Assembly: GCA_020466095.1 (NCBI GenBank)
Contig: CM035808.1
Location: forward strand, 49,780,538-49,844,537
From: Chlorops oryzae
Lineage: Eukaryota; Arthropoda; Insecta; Diptera; Chloropidae
Length of the DNA stretch: 64,000 bases
Reading direction: 5' to 3'
Shown: positions 52,838 to 63,530 of the stretch, one piece after another
Position numbering within the stretch: position 1 is the stretch's first letter
Layout: every line of letters begins with the position of its first letter
The notes under the pieces: generated by a model
The model's database searches: none
Told to the model about the DNA's origin: nothing
What the model saw: only the letters and a program-made list of their open reading frames with translations
Translations under genes and position numbers: made by a program

Positions 52838-53524
52838 CATATAGTAATATAGGGGACACTTACAACAACAACCGAATTCCGTGGTGAACAAGTGATGCTA
52901 TAATTTTTGGAGTATTCACTTAATTTTGTAACTTAACACACTTGCGTTGAAATGTTTTGATGTTTTATTTTTAATGTAAAACTTTTTAAGTTTTTTTATG
53001 ATAGTCTATGCAATTCTGTACCCTTTTCATTCAGAAGAGATCCAAAACTATATAGTTTATGCATTCAATTTATCATGATATGTAATAAGTACTTGAGCCA
53101 CTAATTATGTATCGAGCAATTTTAGTTATGATATCACTGAATATTTCATATCAACCACAGAAGTGGTGGAATTCAAACTTTTTGAGAATCGGTCATATTC
53201 GACGCATGAGTACTCTGCTTTAGCGTTCCTCAATAATATGAGCAAAATTTTATCTAATTATTTTTGATTTTATAAAAATAACATATTTTGCTGAAAAATA
53301 AAATTAGTTCTTATGAAAAACCATTGATTAACACTTATATATAACTGATTTTTAACAGATATTTTAGTTCATGTTACAAGATTATAAAATATTTGTTAGG
53401 CCGGAACCGGAATTTTCAGGGGGCGTGCTACGTTTTTGATTTTTCCATAAGAATGCATGCACAGGGGGCCTACTTCAATTCATCACAAACGTTTTTTGCC
53501 AAGTGCCATCTATAGTACTATATG
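52838..53524. mobile_element. CATATAG-family element, uninterrupted copy (687 bp)
   Basis: CATATAGTAATATAG to CTATAGTACTATATG, near-identical to 36,093-38,211 once the hAT is removed from that copy. Flanks CTGGTATT and GTTAAGAA do not match, so the duplication is lost or the copy was rearranged. Confidence 0.85.
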
Positions 53525-55345
53525 GTTAAGAATGTGTACTTTTGCTAAGGCCCCTCCAGGAAATTCGATCAGTGTAGCTGTAGCGTTTTACTAGTTTTAA
53601 TTTCACCAGTACTATTGTTTCTTTATACCCCTGTTTATACAATTCTCTGTAAAAAATTAACATCGAGTGATGACGGAAAATTACCAGGTGTAGTACAAAA
53701 CTACCGCTTTTCTAGTACTATAAGAACCAATTGGATAATGGGGATAGATTAAGTCTACTTTTTCTGTAGCAAGTAACCACCAGTTAAATACTACATAGTT
53801 CTCTTATCACCAACCCACCTTTTTTTATTTAAAAAAATTTACCCGAAATTTTGGTGGATTATGGAAGTGTTTTTTTGGGAAGCACGCATATATTTTTTCT
53901 CTTGAAATGTCCTATTATTTTTTTATATCAGCCCATTATAGGAAACTTTGTAGCCACTAGAACTAGTAATCAAGTTCTGGTGATAGCACTAGTGGAGCTT
54001 AGTTAATTCAGGTAAAGGTAGTTGCACAATTTCTATTCGTTTTAGTAGAAGCACTAGTCCTTTCTTAAAAATTTCCCAATTGCTAACTACAGGGGCCTAA
54101 AAGATGCTGAAAAAGAAAACGTGCTGTCGGGAAAGTGAGATTGTAATATCAGTGTATGAATGCATGTGCATGTTGAACTGTGGTCATAGTCAGTTTGTAG
54201 AAGCTCTCCTCACCCGTCTCAGCCATTTTTTCCAGCAAAGTCGAAGTTTCGCTTGTAGTTTTGTATGCTGCGTAATGTACGAAGTGTTGATAAAAAGCGT
54301 AAAATATATTTCCGCTCCTTTCTCTACTCCGACCTTTTTCACGTTTTTGGAAATCGATTTCCAAACAAGCGCAGTTGAGCGCATTCAAGCGCTACTAATC
54401 ACCTAACGACTGATGACTGTAAAGGATTTTCTGCGTTAAAAATATTTCGGGGGGGTTTTGAGCCCAACCCCCGCCCCCCTTCCCCCCTTCTACCTCACTC
54501 CTACGCCACTGTTACCAGGTTATCGAAATAGTATGGAGTAGAAGATTTTTGTTATGTTTTCTACCAACAACAGCCAAATTTACTTGTGCTTACAGTTCCA
54601 ATTACAATTGTAATGCAAGATTTTTCTAGGACACCGCTGTACAAAAATTCATTTCTTACTTAATGGGTAGTTATGTTGAATGTTTATCTTAATTTGCTTA
54701 CCTTTTCCCGTTGGGAAAATACACATTTGATGGTATTGTTTTCTTTCTTTTATATGTACCGATTTTTCACACGCAATTCCGGTATTTGTACCGATTTTTG
54801 GTAAAAAAAAAAGTTGGTTACGTATTTCATACCTTATATGGAACCCAGAAGATTGAAATAAATCCAGGCGAAGAAATGATTGATGATGAAGGCAAACCAA
54901 TAACAACCAATGAATAAACCATGTATACTTAACTTATTTTTTGACAAGAATACCTGTGTTTTATTAATGCAATAAAATCCTGCGAAAATCCTGTTTTCGA
55001 AAAAAATCCTGTTTTCTAAACAATTTTCGCATGTTTTCCCTGTTTTTAAGAAAAAAAATCTAGGAGCATTATACATACCTCCTGATTACACTACACAACA
55101 AAATCGAACTTTTTGCGTACCTTTGACTAGAAACCAATTTTTGTTTTGCAGTATTTGTTTCGCTGAATCTAAATATATGGTTAAAATTTGAAAGTTAGCT
55201 CGCGTTTTTAAAATAGGAAATGTTTTGCGATTTTTTGTCAATATTTTTTGTTGTCGTAGCCGCATTATCGCTCGACCGTTTCAAAAAATCTGTAATATAT
55301 TATAAAATTAGACGACTATTTTTCGCCGGAAAATATGCCACTTTT
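53525..55345. other. Unannotated repeats and spacer
   Basis: 53,570-54,060 is the relative of 50,850-51,320. 54,170-54,280 is a diverged relative of the repeat at 203-318. A hAT-like right end, CTACGCCACTG, after a C-rich run lies at 54,501-54,511 without a visible left partner. No gene is supported; frames at 54,104-54,406 and 54,711-54,917 are unrecognised. Confidence 0.4.
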
Positions 55346-55359
55346 TATACCCAGCGTAA

Positions 55360-56055
55360 AGGTGAGATGACACTACGTGTGCAATTCACATATAATTGCT
55401 CAAAAAAATGTGTGACACATCTTAAACAAATAAAATTTGAAGCACATTTATTTGCTCAGGGTATTACACTACGTGTCCAATGCACACATAATTGCTCAAA
55501 AAAATGTGTGACACATCTGAAAAACATTTGCACACATAACATTTTCTCGCACAATATATGGACAAATCACACATTTTGATTGCGCAATGTTACTAGGTTT
55601 CGTTTTTGAAAGATTGCAATGAAAATAATGTCAAACTTTAGAGATTTCAGCAGATTGTACTGTATGAGGAAACAGTTTCACGTGTACATATTTTTACAAC
55701 ATTTTTGTGCAGTTGAAATTTGGGTTGATTACATTACGCGTGCAACGCACACTTTTTAATTGTAAAATATTTGGGGTATTCACAAAGGTGTGTTAAAAAC
55801 GTTGTAAAGTCGGAAAATCGGAAAATTGCGACTTCTCAAAATTTTTTTAAATTTTTTAAATATCCTGCACAACTTTTTAAGCAGTTAAAATGTTCCGATT
55901 TTCCGACTTTCCTACTTTCCGACGCCTTTGTGAATACCCCTATTGTAAGAATTATTTTGAGCAAACAAATTATTCGTCGATTTCATTACGTGTGCAATGT
56001 TTATGACGTCAGTGAGCAAATATGCGTGCATTGCACACGTAGTGTCGTCTCACCT
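55360..56055. mobile_element. Non-autonomous Harbinger MITE derived from Harbinger element 1 (696 bp)
   Basis: Inverted ends AGGTGAGATGACACTACGTG / CACGTAGTGTCGTCTCACCT, with TAA at 55,357-55,359 and 56,056-56,058 inside a DINE-1-like element. The left part matches 9419-9610 and the right part matches 18,290-18,464. The two meet at TTTCAGCAGATTG, the expected product of deleting about 8.7 kb from element 1 across a shared TTCAG. The terminal GTGTGCAATTCACA block is duplicated internally, and another small MITE sits at 55,773-55,940. Confidence 0.92.
55773..55940. mobile_element. 168-bp MITE nested in the Harbinger MITE
   Basis: GGGGTATTCACAAAGG and CCTTTGTGAATACCCC termini, with an inner inverted pair AAGTCGGAAAATCGGAA/TTCCGATTTTCCGACTT. 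The element-1 sequence (AAAATATTGTAGGAATT near 18,417) lacks it, confirming the insertion. The duplication is short (TATT or less) and unclear. Confidence 0.8.
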
Positions 56056-56508
56056 TAAGCGGGGTATATTAGTTTTGTGCAAATCTTGTAACAGGGAGAA
56101 TTAAGCTCCGGAGATATAGAAAAATATATATAGAAATGATCAGGATCAAAAACTGAATCGATTTAGACATGTCCGTCTGTCCGTCCATCCGTACGTCCGT
56201 CCGTCCGTCCGTCCGTCCGTCCGTCCGTCCGTCCGTCCGTCCGTCCGTCTGTCTGTCCGTCTGTCCGTCCGTCCGTGGTCGGATCTCCTCCGAAACGGCT
56301 GGACCAATCAAGTCGAAATTTGGCACACAGGTATATCGGGATCCGAGTATGATCCTAAGTAAAAATGGGAGACATCCGCCCACTGCCACGCCCACAAATG
56401 AATATAATGTGTTTTCAGTAAAATGCTTCTAACTTGCGAACCACTCAACACATTCCATTGATATTTGGTGTACTGGTAAACTACGAAAAGGGACATATCC
56501 TGGCAAAG

Positions 56509-57059
56509 TTAGTGTTGAGCAGTGTTATTTTCCATCTGAGTATAAATCACAAAAGCTATTTTACTTCGAACCCAGCAAACATTTACGCTTACTAAACAAT
56601 TGGAAGTAACTTGCGCCCGCAAACAAAAGGCTTGGATCCAAGTGTTGGAATTTATTTGGAATTCAAGTGTAAATAACCAAAACGGCTCCCTTTTTATTCA
56701 ATTGGATTTGAGATTGGAAAACATATAAATCCAAGCAATCGAATTAAATATTTTCCAAGCCTAAACAAGCAGTACCAATCCGATGTAGGCGGGTTCAATC
56801 CCCGCTGCGGCGAGGGTTTTTTTTTTTTTTGAATACTTAGTGCTGCAGTCAAAACTGCAATTTCCTGAAATTTCCCAAATGAAGGTCCCTCACGCATTTT
56901 CTTTGCATAACTTTTTAAGCGGAATGCTTTTGAATTTCCAGCGTATAATGTGTAGCAGCTGATTTGCTTAATTGGATATCTTTTCCAAGAAATGCAGTCG
57001 AGAGAGTTTGTCGTACCAATGAAGCAAAGGAAGCGAATTTTCGGAATTAATTAAGCTTG
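56509..57059. other. Unannotated sequence with a B-box-like tRNA fragment
   Basis: GGCGGGTTCAATCCCCGCTG at 56,787-56,806, followed by GCGAGGG and a T-run, looks like the 3' half of a tRNA-derived SINE head with a Pol III stop. A similar block is at 59,747. I find no matching A box. AACCCAGCAAACATTTACGC at 56,572 is a scrap of the 47,269 MITE family. Confidence 0.45.
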
Positions 57060-57073
57060 TGGGTCATTCCATT

Positions 57074-58210
57074 ATCGCGGGTGCAACATTTACACGTATG
57101 GTTTAGTTTCATGTAATTAAATAAAACATATTTTTAATAAAAATAGTCTTCAAAAGGCTACATCTTAATATTTTTATTGTATATTAAATTAGAAGTATTG
57201 TAAAATAATACTATTAAAGTCTTGAGAATGATTTAAATTGCCATCGCGGGTGCAGCAAATTTCGCTCTACGTTTTTAGATCAGAGACAAAAAACGCAAAA
57301 ATTTGTTAATTGTGATACATTTTATGTGTTATGCCTTAATATTTTGTTAGATGTAAGCATATTTATCAAACTACAGGAAATGAAAAGTGTTAACAAGAGA
57401 AAAAAAAAACAAAGAGTTATTCATTTTTATATTAATCGCGGGTGCAACATCAAATTATCGCGGGTGCAACCAGTCTTTTTTTTTTTGTCATTTCGTCATT
57501 TATAATTTCAGTATCTGAATCCCTGTTAAAATCGAAAACGCTCCATCTCTTTTTAAGGGGTAATAAATATTTTCTCTGATTCGAAACTGAAGGCACAGAT
57601 ATGTTATATCAGGATGCGGAGTTTCTTTTCGTATTTTGAGATTTGAAAGAGGCTCCAAGTCGTCTTCACTCCAATCGCTTTCTGTTTTAGTAGTGCTTTT
57701 TGGCGACTTCAAAACCAATTTGCATTTAACATGAGACCGCGAGGCCTCTTCAAATTGAAAGAAATGTTTTGATTGATTGCTTGGTATATGTTTCAGGTCT
57801 CCCATTGTTCATCCAACATGGATATCTTTTCATTAACTTCTATTTTTGCCACATATTCAAAGAATATGTTCTTAGAGTGACTGCGAGCTAAATCATAAAA
57901 TTCTAGGACACTGTTGACGATGGCTTTCAGCATATATTATTGGTCAAGGCATATCAAAATAACAACATATATATAAAATCATACAAGAAGGTTAAATTAA
58001 AAACAGTTGCACCCGCGATTTTGATGTCAGATCGCGGGTGCAACCAATTTAAATTATCGATTATTTTAACCTGGCAATCACTACACTTTGAAAAACGATT
58101 AATTTATGTTTAGTTTTGATTTCTTCTTACTTTCACAAAGTTTCAGAATGTAAGCTCTTTCTTTCTGTGAAAAAAGTAAATTTTTACACTTTTTGTATCG
58201 CGGGTGCAAC
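57074..58210. repeat. ATCGCGGGTGCAAC motif cluster
   Basis: The 14-bp word occurs at 57,074, 57,243 (one change), 57,435, 57,457, 58,031 and 58,197 on the plus strand and at 58,006 on the minus strand. Four copies lie left and three right of a small minus-strand coding region. Spacing is irregular. It resembles subterminal binding sites of a transposon, but I cannot find matching termini. Confidence 0.75.
57500..57933 (-). pseudogene. Small unidentified coding relic inside the motif cluster
   Basis: Two overlapping minus-strand frames: MLKAIVNSVLEFYDLARSHS to DEQWET (57,793-57,933) and MGDLKHIPSNQSKHFFQFEE to TGIQILKL (57,500-57,805, 101 aa). They overlap by 13 bp in different frames, so either one gene with a frameshift (about 145 aa) or two chance frames. 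The second has a Lys-rich part and an acidic SDWSEDDLEPL segment. I recognise no family. Its position between repeat clusters suggests cargo or remnant of the same element. Confidence 0.3.
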
Positions 58211-58263
58211 AAGTCAACAGTGTATTTTAGGAATCATTAATACTTAATAAATAAAAATATATA

Positions 58264-58852
58264 GGGGAAAGTGGGGTAAATCTGACTCGTGTCTAAAGAT
58301 GACCCTTGCTATAACATGAGAATGCAAAGGCTTCTGACAACTTTTTCCAACCAGTAAAACAAATATTATGCTGCTGATTTTTAAGCAAATTGTTTCAAAT
58401 TTTTAATTCATATGTAAAATTAAAAATTTAGAAATTAAAAATTTCTATATAAAAATTATAACTTTTATGTTTTAGAAAAAAATCGGTAATTTATCCTGAT
58501 TAAGATTTTTCTCATAATATGAAATGGTGTATGATAGTTGTGTTAAGGAGTTATAAAGGAAAAATAAAAGATTGAGAATATAAGGTCGCTATTAATATAT
58601 TTTCTTCAAAAAAAAAAAACTTCGGATATTGCTGAATATCATATTTAGAACAACAATTTCCTTCAAAATTTAGTATACTGGATGTTTCTAAAATAATCTA
58701 TATTTAGTAGATTCTTGATGAAAATTTTATATTGCAAAAACAAAGGCAATGATATTCTCTTGCTTATGACATGTTAAGTTTTTATCTTGAGTATCAGCGT
58801 TTTGAATTTATAGCAAAATTTCTTAAGGGGTCAGAATTCGACTACTTTCCCC
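58264..58852. mobile_element. TA-flanked TIR element (589 bp)
   Basis: GGGGAAAGTGGGGTAAATC at the left and ACTTTCCCC at the right (the complement continues GGGGAAAGTAGTCGAATTC), flanked by TA at 58,262-58,263 and 58,853-58,854. The arms also share GTCAGA/TCTGAC. AT-rich, non-coding. Confidence 0.65.
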
Positions 58853-60042
58853 TACGTAAATTTTTAGCAACGCGAGAATAAATTAATATTTCTTCTTCAA
58901 TTTAGTCGGTAAAATGTAACCTCAAACTGTCGGCAACGGCTGTTTTGTGGCAGTTTAAAAAGGTAAGCCTTTAAAGTTTTGCCAAGATTTTTGAATAGTA
59001 ATATTTTCAAACGCGCCAACAAATGAAATATGGAGTTAAATTAAATATAAATATATTTTATATTAAATTTCGACTTTATTCTTTGCCCTTCTGACAAAAA
59101 AAAAAAAACAATTAATATCGTAATTAAAATATTAATAACGGAAATCGTGTATAGCGGAATCGCCCATTACAACAAATGAATGCATTTAATTTCCCCATTT
59201 TCTATTCGTTTAGTTCATCTTCTGTTTGTACAACTTTAATTTACAGTAATAGCACCCATAGAGAGCAAGGGAGATTTGTAAATTTTTGAAAATCCTTCAA
59301 AACCCTATAGCGTGTATAGCGGAATCGCCCTTTTTAAAAAAAAATAGTGAAAAAATATATAATAAAACTGGAAAGGTTTTTTTTCGTAAAATTTTTTAAA
59401 TGTTTTTTAAAATTTGTGGAACTCTAATCTTTTAATCCCAAATACTCAATTTTTCTAACTAACGCTACTTTTTATAATGATTTAAATTCAAAAACATATT
59501 TTTGGAATTGTATTGATATAGGTACAATTGCAAGATATCATAGATTCTACGACAGCTTTCAGCAGTTTCTACGATGAGGAATGTCATTGAATTCAACGAT
59601 TTATAACGTAAATTTAATGATATTCCATCGTGGGAGCTATCATATTCCATCTTAGGAACTATGATGTTATTTCATAGGAACTACGGTTTCAAATCTTGAA
59701 GTACATTTCTATAACTTCTTAATTTTAAAATGAATTCTTGTCGGCGGGTTCGATCCCTGCTCCAGCGAGCGTATTTTTTTTTTTAGTTTTTTTGGTAAAG
59801 TAGATATTTTAACATTTATATAATTTAAAAAACTGAGAGCAAAAAAATTTTACCAATCTTTTTATGCTTAAAAAATTAAAAAAGATTCTACAGGATTTTC
59901 TTGAAAGAGCTTGTGCGTGACGTTTTGGAAGGCGCGATGAAAGCAACTATTATTTATTGGCTGGCAACATACTTTCTGTTCCGCATATTTTTTCCTTTTT
60001 TCCTTTTCCTGTTTTATTCTCGATTCTTCCACTAATTTCTTT
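58853..60042. other. Unannotated sequence with short direct repeats and a tRNA-like fragment
   Basis: GTGTATAGCGGAATCGCCC occurs at 59,148 and again at 59,310. GGCGGGTTCGATCCCTGCTC at 59,747-59,766, followed by GCGAGCG and a T-run, is a second B-box-like fragment like that at 56,787. No open frame is supported. Confidence 0.45.
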
Positions 60043-60116
60043 GGCCTGTGACAGGGTTCGAACTCGGTCCTTCCAGATTACAAATCTAGCACACTTCAAC
60101 TACGCCATCGCGTGAC
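60043..60116 (-). tRNA. Degenerate tRNA-like sequence (tRNA-Thr(UGU)-like or SINE head)
   Basis: On the minus strand it reads GTCACGCGATGGCGTAGTTG, then an anticodon arm CTAGA-TTTGTAA-TCTGG (5-bp stem including one G-T pair, 7-nt loop, anticodon TGT), then GAGTTCGAACCC as a B box. The D- and T-arms pair poorly and no acceptor stem closes, so a functional tRNA gene is unlikely. A tRNA pseudogene or SINE head fits better. Confidence 0.4.
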
Positions 60117-60457
60117 ATGATTTGAGCTTGCTAGTTTTATTATATCCAATATAAGTGGGAAACAGTAGAAACTATTTGATTGACAGTAGAAATTATTGTA
60201 TTTTACGTAGATTCTATTATATTTTTTATACGTCTTCCAATCGTAGAAACAACGATGCAAAATTTTTTCAGTGTAGCTTTAAGGGCATAAAAATTTTTCA
60301 CTAAAATTCGCACGGACTTGAAATTTTGCATTTCACTTATTTAGAGTATTCTGAAGGATTCTGCAATAAAAAAAATTTCGAAACGGATACTTTTGTTTTT
60401 TATCATTTTTGGCCGCAAGAGTGACACTGTGCGGCGATGTCCTAGCGGTGTTATGAC

Positions 60458-61344
60458 TAGAGCTGGAAAAAATATGCTTGAGCATAAAACATATGCTTTT
60501 GCATAAATTTTCTATTTTTGTCAGAGCATGCATTTCTTGTTAAATATTCATAGAATGAGCATATTTTTGTGATTCTGGTCATTGGTTTCGTAAATTTTAT
60601 GTAAATACAGACCAAATAAAGATTTTTATTCATCTGGCAACTCTAAAAACATTGAACACAAAATGTGGTGCCTTTTTACATTGGTAATTGCTTAGACCTA
60701 CCTTGTCACTACGTTTGACTAAAAATCGACTGCGGAACAATTTTTGTACCTTTTTTGACAGATTTCGTACAAAAAAAAACTTGAAGTGAGTGGCAGCCGT
60801 GACTCAAGGCTTAGAACTTAGCCAAAGTATTCAATTCATGGCTGCTGTTCAGTTGAAATTAAGGCGTCTTCGATGGAAGGAATTCGTTTCACCAGCTGTA
60901 ATATCAATATTTAGAAACACGCCAACCACGACTATGGATGTCTAGCGAATATTCTCTCAATTCAAGTTCGTGTTTGGTGAACGGCGAAAATCATTTTCAT
61001 TCGAAAATCTTAAAAAACATGTCATCATAAAATGTAAAAATCATTTGGAAACTTTCAAAAAATCAACGTGTAATTTCTTAACCAGTTAAAAAATTAGCTT
61101 TGTTCTTGGCCAATTCGCTCAGTTTAAAAAATAAAAATGCGATTAGATTGAACATTTGAAGGGCTTATATAATATAATCTTTATAACAAAAAAGCTATAT
61201 TTTTAAGTACATATTAGTTGTTGTTGTTTTTTTGAGAACAAAAGCCGATTTACAAAAGCATAATTTCGAGCATATTTATCCACTTTCTTGAGCATATTTG
61301 CATGCATATTTAAAAAATTTTGGAGCATATTTTTTCCAGCTCTA
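60458..61344. mobile_element. hAT-type element (887 bp)
   Basis: TAGAGCTGGAAAAAATATGC and GCATATTTTTTCCAGCTCTA termini, with GTTATGAC at 60,450-60,457 and 61,345-61,352. Subterminal GAGCATAT words occur on both sides. No transposase can be read. It sits beside a DINE-1-like end. Confidence 0.93.
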
Positions 61345-61376
61345 GTTATGACACAGAGTGTGTCGGGTATAAAAAC
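61345..61376 (-). repeat. 5'-end scrap of the second DINE-1-like subfamily
   Basis: ACACAGAGTGTGTCGGGTAT is the complement of the TATACCCGACACACTCTGTG start seen at 44,269 and 63,531. The rest of that element is absent. Confidence 0.6.
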
Positions 61377-62251
61377 CCTTCAGAAATTAATCAGAAATTT
61401 TCGGAAGTGTTTTTTTATAAGAAGTTTTTGATTTCTGTTTCATTTCTGACAGAATTGGAGATAGCCTCTTATCTATGAAAAACTTCATTTCTTTGGTAAT
61501 GCACTACCCAAATACGTGTTGGGCATTTATTAAAATCAATTTATGTGTTCTCTGACCCTAAAAGTATACAGAATTTAAAAAACTGTCTTTAAAATTTTGA
61601 AGTGACAAAAAAAGAATATAGTTTTTGCAGCTCTCTTTGAGCCGTATTTAGAGCAAAAGTATAAGCGAATTCTAAACTTCAATGAAAATAATTTTAGATT
61701 ATGCCCAAATTATTCGTCTTTCGTCTTTTTTTCTCGACTGAAACGTACTATTGTTGGGTGTATATAACGCTTCAAGAATTCTAGATTTTTTCAAATGCTG
61801 TTTTCGTGCTTAGAAGGCCAGAGTCCAAATGAAAAGTGCATTTAGATGTCCTGAAAAATATAAAATATTTAATTGTAAACTAGTGTCAATCTTAAATACT
61901 GGTCTGATAATTCGATTGCTTTATAAAAGGCTGCCGTTGTAAGAGTTTCATCAGAAAAGTCGCTGCACATAGAAGAGTGTTACGGAACACACTATAGCCA
62001 TTTAAAGTAAAAAAAAAAATAACAAGAAAATATTAAATTTATTGTTTTCACTGTTGACGGTTTTCATTTTCGTGCCTGCTTATCTCTTCTTTATAGCTCT
62101 TTGGAGATCGGATATACGTCACCAGAAAGCAGCATAAAGAAAATTATGAAAATGTCTACCTCAGTGAACTGTCAATTTGTTGTGTTGAAGGATGTACCAA
62201 ATTGAAACACAATAAAGTGACGAAGTCGACGTAATACAAAAAGGAATATTT
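61377..62251. other. Unannotated sequence
   Basis: About 875 bp with no open frame over 60 codons and no paired ends that I can support. Confidence 0.4.
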
Positions 62252-63465
62252 AACAAGTAAGAAAGCTAAAGTCGGTCAAGCCCGACTTTGAAATACCCAG
62301 CGTCCCGACATTATGAGCGCACTATGTTTTGCTTCTCTATTTGTGGGCGTGGCAGTGGGAGGGCAACATAAATTATTTCCGTACACCTTTCATTCGCCTT
62401 GGTGAACCTATGTTGCGAATTTGAAGCTTCTACGCCTTTTACTTCGGAAGTTACGAAAAGTCTTTATTTGTGGGCGTGGAAGTGGGCGGGCCACAAAAAA
62501 TTTTTTCCTACACCTTTCATTCGCCTTGGTGAACCTATGTTGCGAATTCGAAGCTTCTACGCCTTTTAGTTCGGAAGTTACGAAGAATCTTCATTTTTGG
62601 GCGTGGCAGTGGGCGGGCCATAAAAAAAATTTTCCTACACCTTTCATTCGCCTTGGTGAACCTATGTTGTGAATTTGAAGCTTCTACGCCTTTTACTTCG
62701 GAAGTTACGAAAAATCTTTATTTGTGGGCGTGGCAGTGGGCGGGCCACAAAAAATTTTTTCCTACACCTTTCATTCGCCTTGGTGAACCTATGTTGCGAA
62801 TTCGGACCTTCTACGCCTTTTTCTTCGGAAGTTACGAAAAATCTTCATTTTTGGGCGTGGCAGTGGGCGGGCCATAAAAAAAATTTTCCTACACCTTTCA
62901 TTCGCCTTGGTGAACCTATGTTGCGAATTTGAAGCTTCTACACCTTTTACTTCACAAGTTACGATAAGCCCTTAATTTTGGGCTTATTTGTGGGCGTGGC
63001 TCGAGGTGGGCGGCGTCCATTTTTTTCCAGGATATGTCCCTTTTCGTAGTTAACCAGTACACCAAATATCAATGGAATGTGTTGAGTGGTTCGCAAGTTA
63101 CAAGCATTTTACTGAAAACACATTATATTCATTTATGGGCGTGGCAGTGGGCGGATGTCTCCCATTTTTACTTAGGATCATACTCGGATCCCGATATACC
63201 TGTGTGCCAAATTTCGACTTGATTGGTCCAGCCGTTTCGGAGGAGATCCGACCACGGACGGACGGACAGACGGACAGACGGACGGACGGACAGACGGACA
63301 GACGGACAGACGGACAGACGGACAGACGGACAGACGGACATGTCTAAATCGATTCAGTTTTTGATCCTGATCATTTCTATATACATTTTTCTATATCTCC
63401 GGAGCTTAATTCTCCCTGTTACAAGATTTGCACAAAACTAATATACCCCGCTTACGCTGGGTATA
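62252..63465 (-). mobile_element. DINE-1/INE-1-like Helentron element, copy G, complete
   Basis: The minus-strand equivalent of copies A and D: starts AACAAGTAAGAAAGCTAAAG, then about five tandem units with GGGCGTGGCAGTGGGCGGGC, the microsatellite of GACGGACA at 63,252-63,340, and ends CCGCTTACGCTGGGTATA. All frames over it are repeat translations. Confidence 0.85.
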
Positions 63466-63530
63466 AAAAGAATTTCTGCTCTGGGGCTGGTGCTCGCGCT
63501 CGCGCTGGTGCTGTTGTACGTTGGAGGTTT

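Larger units (their letters stand above)
55346..56508 (+). mobile_element. DINE-1/INE-1-like element, copy F (3'-truncated), split by a MITE
   Basis: TATACCCAGCGTAA, then the Harbinger MITE, then GCGGGGTATATTAGTTTTGT and the standard order to a long TGTCCGTC microsatellite (56,170-56,275) and GGGACATATCCTGGCAAA, where similarity ends. The array and 3' end are missing. Confidence 0.85.

Noticed and set aside
52838..53524. Target duplication for this CATATAG copy
   Set aside because: Flanking octamers (CTGGTATT and GTTAAGAA) do not match, so none is claimed.
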